The notes beneath the pieces are model-generated. The model saw only the letters and a program-made list of their open reading frames with translations. It was not told where the DNA came from and made no database searches. Shown piece after piece: positions 37,129-40,366 of a stretch of DNA of 40,366 nucleotides. This DNA is from a bacterium (GTDB lineage Bacteria > Sumerlaeota > Sumerlaeia > MVZB01), in NCBI GenBank assembly GCA_021372575.1, contig JAJFUE010000068.1, positions 1 to 40,366 of the forward strand, given 5' to 3'. The position numbers and the translations under genes are program-made. The stretch's first letter is position 1; each line of letters begins with the position of its first letter.

Positions 37129-39732
37129 TTATCGCTTCCGCGGCGCGATGCGGAATTTCTTCATTTGGTCGAAGTTCATGAATCTGTAGATCTCGGGCGC
37201 GAGCACGTCGAGTTTTTCCGTCGCGGCGCGGTATTCGTCGGGCGTCGGGATGTGGCCCTGCATTGCCGTGACTGCCGCGAGTTCGGCTCCAGCCAGATAG
37301 ACTCTCGTGTTGTCGCCCATGCGCCCCTGGAAATTGCGCGTCGAGGTCGAGACGCACGTCGTGCCGGGCTCGAGCCGCGCCTGGTTGCCCATGCACAGGC
37401 TGCAGCCGGGCAGCTCCGTGCGGCATCCTTTGAGGTTCTCAAAAATTTTGTAATAGCCTTCCTCGCGCAGCACGAATTCGTCCATGCGCGTCGGCGGACA
37501 CACCCACAGCCGCGATGCCGCGATCGCCGCGCCGTCCAGCACCCGCGCCGCCGCGCGGTAGTGCCCGATGTTCGTCATGCACGAGCCGATGAACACCTCC
37601 TGCACGGCGTCGCCCGCGACCTCGCTCAAGGGGCGGATATCGTCCGGGTTGTTCGGGCACGCAAGCAGCGGTTCGGTGATGTCGCTGAGGTCGATCTCGA
37701 TCACGGCCGCGTAGCGTGCATTCGCGTCGCGCTCCAGCAGCTTCGGATCCTCAAGCCACGCATCCATCTTCCCGATGCGCCGCTCGAGCGCCTTGGCGCT
37801 CTGGTAGCCGTCCTCGATCATCGACTTCATCAGCGCGATGTTGCTGCGCAGGTATTCGGCGACCGGCTCCGCGTTCAGCTCGATCGTGCACGCCGCCGCC
37901 GAGCGCTCGGCCGACGCGTCGCTCAGCTCGAACGCCTGCTCCACCTTCAAATCCGGCAGCCCTTCGATCTCCAGAATGCGCCCGCTGAAGACGTTCTTCT
38001 TGTTCTTCGCAGGCACCGTGAGCAGTCCCTGCTTGATCGCGAAATACGGGATCGCGTTGACCGCGTCGCGCAGCGTGATCCCCTTGCGCAGCTTGCCGCT
38101 GAAGCGCACCAGCACCGATTCGGGCATTTGCAGCGGCATCACGCCCAGGGCGGCCGCGAACGCCACCAGCCCCGAGCCCGCCGGGAAGCTGATCCCGATC
38201 GGGAACCGCGTGTGGCTGTCGCCGCCCGTGCCGACCGTGTCCGGCAGCAGCATGCGGTTGAGCCAGCTGTGAATGATGCCGTCGCCGGGCCGCAGCGACA
38301 CGCCCCCGCGATCGGTGATGAACCCCGGCAGTGTCGCGTGCGTCAAGCGGTCGGAGTCGGTTGGGTAGGCCGCCGTGTGGCAGAACGACTGCATGACGAG
38401 GTCGGCCGAAAACCCGAGGCACGCCAGCTCGATCATCTCGTCGCGCGTCATCGGGCCGGTCGTGTCCTGGCTGCCAACGCTGGTCACGACCGGCGTGCAG
38501 CTCGTGCCGGGGTGGATGCCGTCCGTGCCGCACGCGCGCCCGATCATCTTCTGCGCGAGCGTGAACCCCACGCCCTCCTCGCGCGTGTAGTTCGGCGCGA
38601 TGAAGTGGTAGGTCGGCTCTGTGAGCCGACTCTTCGCGCCCGGAGTCGGGTCGACGACCCGACCTACCGCCTCTCGCACGTTGTTCGTCAGCGTCTTGCC
38701 GATGATCAGGCTGACGCGGCCGCCGGCGCGGTATTCGTCAGGCAGCGTGTTTGGCTTGAGCCTGAACGTGGACAAAACATTTCCGCTCTCGTCTTCGATC
38801 CTGCCCGCGAACGGGAAGATTGAAATCCTCTGCCCGGTCACCAGCTTGCTCACGTCGCACTCGATCGGCAGCGCCCCCGCGTCCTCGAGCGTGTTGAAGA
38901 AGATCGGCGCGATCACGCCGCCCAGCACGACCCCGCCGCGCCGCTTGTTCGGGATGAACGGGATGTCCTCGCCGATGTGCCACAGCAGCGAATTGACCGC
39001 CGACTTGCGCGAACTGCCCGTACCGACCACATCGCCGACGAACGCCACCACGGTCAGTAGGTCGCTTCGGCTCGAAGCAACCTGTTTCAGCTCGGCGATT
39101 TTATCAATCCCGCCCGGGAACCGTTTTTCTCCCATCGCGAGCGCATGGCGCGGGATGTCGGCGCGGCTCACGGCGTGCACGGCCGGCGAAAGATCGTCCG
39201 TGTTGATCTCGCCATCGACCTTGAACACAACCGCGTTGATACGCTCGGGCAGCGGCGGCCGACTCGTGAACCACTCGGCGGCGGCCCACGAATCGATCAC
39301 TCGCCGCGCGGCGCGGTTGCCCGATTCGGCCAGTGCCAGCACGCGCCGCCACGCGTCGAACACAAGCAGCGTGCGGCTAAGCGCTTTCGCGGCCTCGTCC
39401 GCAAGCTCGGGAACCTCCAGAAATTCGATCAGCGGATTCAAATTGTATCCGCCAAGCATCGTCCCGAGCAGCTCGACCGCGCGCCGGCGATCGATGAGCG
39501 GACATGCAACGCGTCCCCTCGCGATGTCCGCGAGGAACGAAGCCTTGACCTGCGCGGCCGGATCGACCCCCGGGCTGATGCGATCGACGAGGAGGGGCAG
39601 GTCGGCTCTGTGAGCCGACTCCGGATCCATCAGCAATTCGCAAACCTCGCGCGAATGCGCGGCATTGAGCGGCAGCGGCGGGATGCCCATCGCGGCGCGT
39701 TCGGCGGCATGCTTGCGGTAAACGTCGTTCAT
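37129..39732 (-). CDS. acnB: Aconitate hydratase B
   Basis: 867 aa, the family length, with the N-terminal HEAT-like domain ('[20 protein letters not shown]'), a swivel domain and the catalytic core. The 4Fe-4S ligands are in '[16 protein letters not shown]' and '[13 protein letters not shown]'; the core patterns '[15 protein letters not shown]', '[12 protein letters not shown]' and '[19 protein letters not shown]' are highly conserved. It isomerises citrate and isocitrate in the TCA cycle. Two REP-like palindromes lie in frame: 38607-38668 encodes an extra stretch ('[18 protein letters not shown]') between 'NNVREAVG' and 'GFTLAQK', and 39599-39621 encodes 'ESAHRADLP' near the N-terminus. The ATG at 39732 has a GGGGG-containing leader. 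Confidence 0.97.
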   Translation of the reverse strand: MNDVYRKHAAERAAMGIPPLPLNAAHSREVCELLMDPESAHRADLPLLVDRISPGVDPAAQVKASFLADIARGRVACPLIDRRRAVELLGTMLGGYNLNPLIEFLEVPELADEAAKALSRTLLVFDAWRRVLALAESGNRAARRVIDSWAAAEWFTSRPPLPERINAVVFKVDGEINTDDLSPAVHAVSRADIPRHALAMGEKRFPGGIDKIAELKQVASSRSDLLTVVAFVGDVVGTGSSRKSAVNSLLWHIGEDIPFIPNKRRGGVVLGGVIAPIFFNTLEDAGALPIECDVSKLVTGQRISIFPFAGRIEDESGNVLSTFRLKPNTLPDEYRAGGRVSLIIGKTLTNNVREAVGRVVDPTPGAKSRLTEPTYHFIAPNYTREEGVGFTLAQKMIGRACGTDGIHPGTSCTPVVTSVGSQDTTGPMTRDEMIELACLGFSADLVMQSFCHTAAYPTDSDRLTHATLPGFITDRGGVSLRPGDGIIHSWLNRMLLPDTVGTGGDSHTRFPIGISFPAGSGLVAFAAALGVMPLQMPESVLVRFSGKLRKGITLRDAVNAIPYFAIKQGLLTVPAKNKKNVFSGRILEIEGLPDLKVEQAFELSDASAERSAAACTIELNAEPVAEYLRSNIALMKSMIEDGYQSAKALERRIGKMDAWLEDPKLLERDANARYAAVIEIDLSDITEPLLACPNNPDDIRPLSEVAGDAVQEVFIGSCMTNIGHYRAAARVLDGAAIAASRLWVCPPTRMDEFVLREEGYYKIFENLKGCRTELPGCSLCMGNQARLEPGTTCVSTSTRNFQGRMGDNTRVYLAGAELAAVTAMQGHIPTPDEYRAATEKLDVLAPEIYRFMNFDQMKKFRIAPRKR
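38607..38668. repeat. 62-bp compound palindromic (REP-like) element inside acnB
   Basis: Outer arms GGTAGGTCGG (38607-38616) and CCGACCTACC (38659-38668) enclose two hairpins, GTCGGCTC-TGT-GAGCCGAC (38612-38630) and GTCGGGTC-GAC-GACCCGAC (38645-38663). Such cloverleaf-like palindromes are typical of REP/BIME elements mobilised by RAYT transposases; no RAYT gene is in the window. Confidence 0.9.
39599..39621. repeat. Second copy of the acnB palindrome (23 bp)
   Basis: Identical over 23 bp to 38610-38632, in the same orientation, also within acnB and in frame. Confidence 0.95.
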
Positions 39733-39788
39733 TGCTCAACCCCCGCACCGATTTTAGCAAACATCCGCGTCACGCGCAAAAACTACAC

Positions 39789-39814
39789 AAAAAACCGGGC
39801 CCATTCGTGCCCGG
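39789..39814 (-). terminator. Rho-independent terminator on the minus strand, upstream of acnB
   Basis: Read on the minus strand, CCGGGC (39814-39809), an 8-nt loop and GCCCGG (39800-39795) are followed by six T (39794-39789). It would stop transcription arriving from the right before the acnB start at 39732. Confidence 0.7.
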
Positions 39815-39825
39815 CACGACGCAAA

Positions 39826-39862
39826 CCCTGTAGGCCGCGTTCGCCGAACGCGGCCTACAGGG
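39826..39862. repeat. 37-bp perfect palindrome (REP-like)
   Basis: An 18-bp arm (39826-39843, CCCTGTAGGCCGCGTTCG) and its exact reverse complement (39845-39862) surround one central C. It belongs to the GTAGG...CCTAC type of palindrome also seen as outer arms in the acnB element. Confidence 0.95.
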
Positions 39863-39987
39863 AAAGGGTTTTCATCAAGTATGGATGTACAGCGGCAAGC
39901 GGGTCGCTTTTGGGGAGCGACGCGGGGGAAGGGGAGATTGCAACGAGTGAAGGACCCCAAGCCATGGCAGCAGACGCAGATCGTGCG

Positions 39988-40366
39988 TCAGCCGGTATCG
40001 GGGGGCGGAGAAGGCTCGGGCGAAGCGGGAGAATGCTCGGAAGTGACACAAAGGGAATGGCGGGATGAGACGTGAGGTTGCGAATCGTGAGAGATGCTGG
40101 GCTGAGCGGATTCGGATGGAGAATCTTGAGTCGAGGGGCGGTTTTGCCGCTCGGGGGAGCGGCGTTGCCACTCCGCGCGGTGGCGCATGATGTCGGCGAT
40201 GACGCGATTGAGCGCGCCCGCGATACGGTCCAAGGGCATCGCGGGGATGGAGCGGATCGAGTGGATCTCGCTGATGGAGGCGACGGACGCGACGGAGGCG
40301 ATGGAAGGGTCGGGGGATTGTCGATTATCGGGATCGGAATCGGGATCGGGAGATGGCGAATCGGTA
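39988..40366 (-). CDS. Possible C-terminal part of a CDS running off the window
   Basis: The minus strand is open from the window edge to a TGA at 39988-39990, about 125 codons. The central part ('SIRSIPAMPLDRIAGALNRV', then 'IADIMRHRAEWQRR') looks like genuine protein with an amphipathic helix, and the minus-strand terminator at 39789-39814 fits as its end. The flanks are Ser/Pro/Asp-rich low-complexity sequence, the first of it coded by GGGATC/GGCGACGGA-type tandem repeats (about 40270-40360). I do not recognise the family. It may be a real degenerate tail or repeat-derived open sequence. Confidence 0.35.
   Translation of the reverse strand, partial: TDSPSPDPDSDPDNRQSPDPSIASVASVASISEIHSIRSIPAMPLDRIAGALNRVIADIMRHRAEWQRRSPERQNRPSTQDSPSESAQPSISHDSQPHVSSRHSLCVTSEHSPASPEPSPPPDTG

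Noticed and set aside
37069-38823. 584-aa open frame on the plus strand
   Set aside because: Antisense to acnB.
39881-40075. 64-aa plus-strand ORF near the right end
   Set aside because: No ribosome-binding site, no recognisable motif, and it overlaps a longer open frame with a matching terminator on the other strand.

Overview
The window is about 40 kb of GC-rich bacterial chromosome from a Gram-negative-type organism: it has outer-membrane and periplasmic genes (a CusCBA-type tripartite efflux system, several lipoproteins). It makes menaquinone by the futalosine route (MqnA), carries GlnE and aconitase B, and is littered with short phased repeats. This mix, together with the DUF5107, DUF2079 and long NfeD/slipin genes, suggests an uncultivated lineage near the PVC or Sumerlaeota/Hydrogenedentota groups. 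That placement is inference; no rRNA or ribosomal protein is present to settle it. Many genes start on GTG/TTG or lack a clear Shine-Dalgarno sequence, so several starts are judgement calls.

Layout. 1-138 is the 3' end of a group II intron (domains V and VI) that ends inside a heptanucleotide repeat. 166-1982 holds a small acidic ORF (-) and a DUF2079 membrane protein. 2044-2549 is a YefM/YoeB toxin-antitoxin pair with a textbook promoter/operator. 2578-3462 is a membrane-anchored HEAT-like protein. 3665-9274 is a housekeeping and envelope run on +: thioredoxin, NrdR, a TPR-like lipoprotein, two tandem signal peptidases I with an unusual insert, then NfeD and slipin. 9292-11346 (-) is a large unrecognised membrane protein. 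11509-12760 (+) pairs an exported rubrerythrin with a DUF2231 membrane protein. 12825-17789 (-) has DUF5107/TPR and GlnE. 17889-20908 (+) has a radical SAM protein, an AT-rich zinc-ribbon-like protein and a GT2 glycosyltransferase. 20989-24672 (-) has a sodium/solute symporter and a FecCD-type permease/ATPase pair. 24848-27788 (+) has MqnA, tRNA-Gly and a GT-C glycosyltransferase that starts 7 nt after the tRNA. 27897-35863 is a copper/silver-type block: a cysteine-rich lipoprotein (-) divergent from a cusC-cusA-cusB operon. 35868-39732 (-) has a small lipoprotein, a membrane protein and AcnB. The last 600 bp hold a long palindrome, a minus-strand terminator and a possible partial ORF.

Two themes stand out. 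First, the metal block looks like an elaborated Cu(I)/Ag(I) system: CusA keeps the three substrate methionines but carries about 250 extra residues, CusB has three CPMHP/CPMD-type heavy-metal-binding modules instead of one, and the divergent gene encodes a lipoprotein with 24 cysteines. Second, at least seven families of 6-, 7- or 9-nt phased repeats and REP-like palindromes occupy intergenic gaps and also run in frame through genes (signal peptidase, lipoprotein signal peptide, GlnE, CusA, AcnB), so repeat spread appears to have added peptide segments to conserved proteins.
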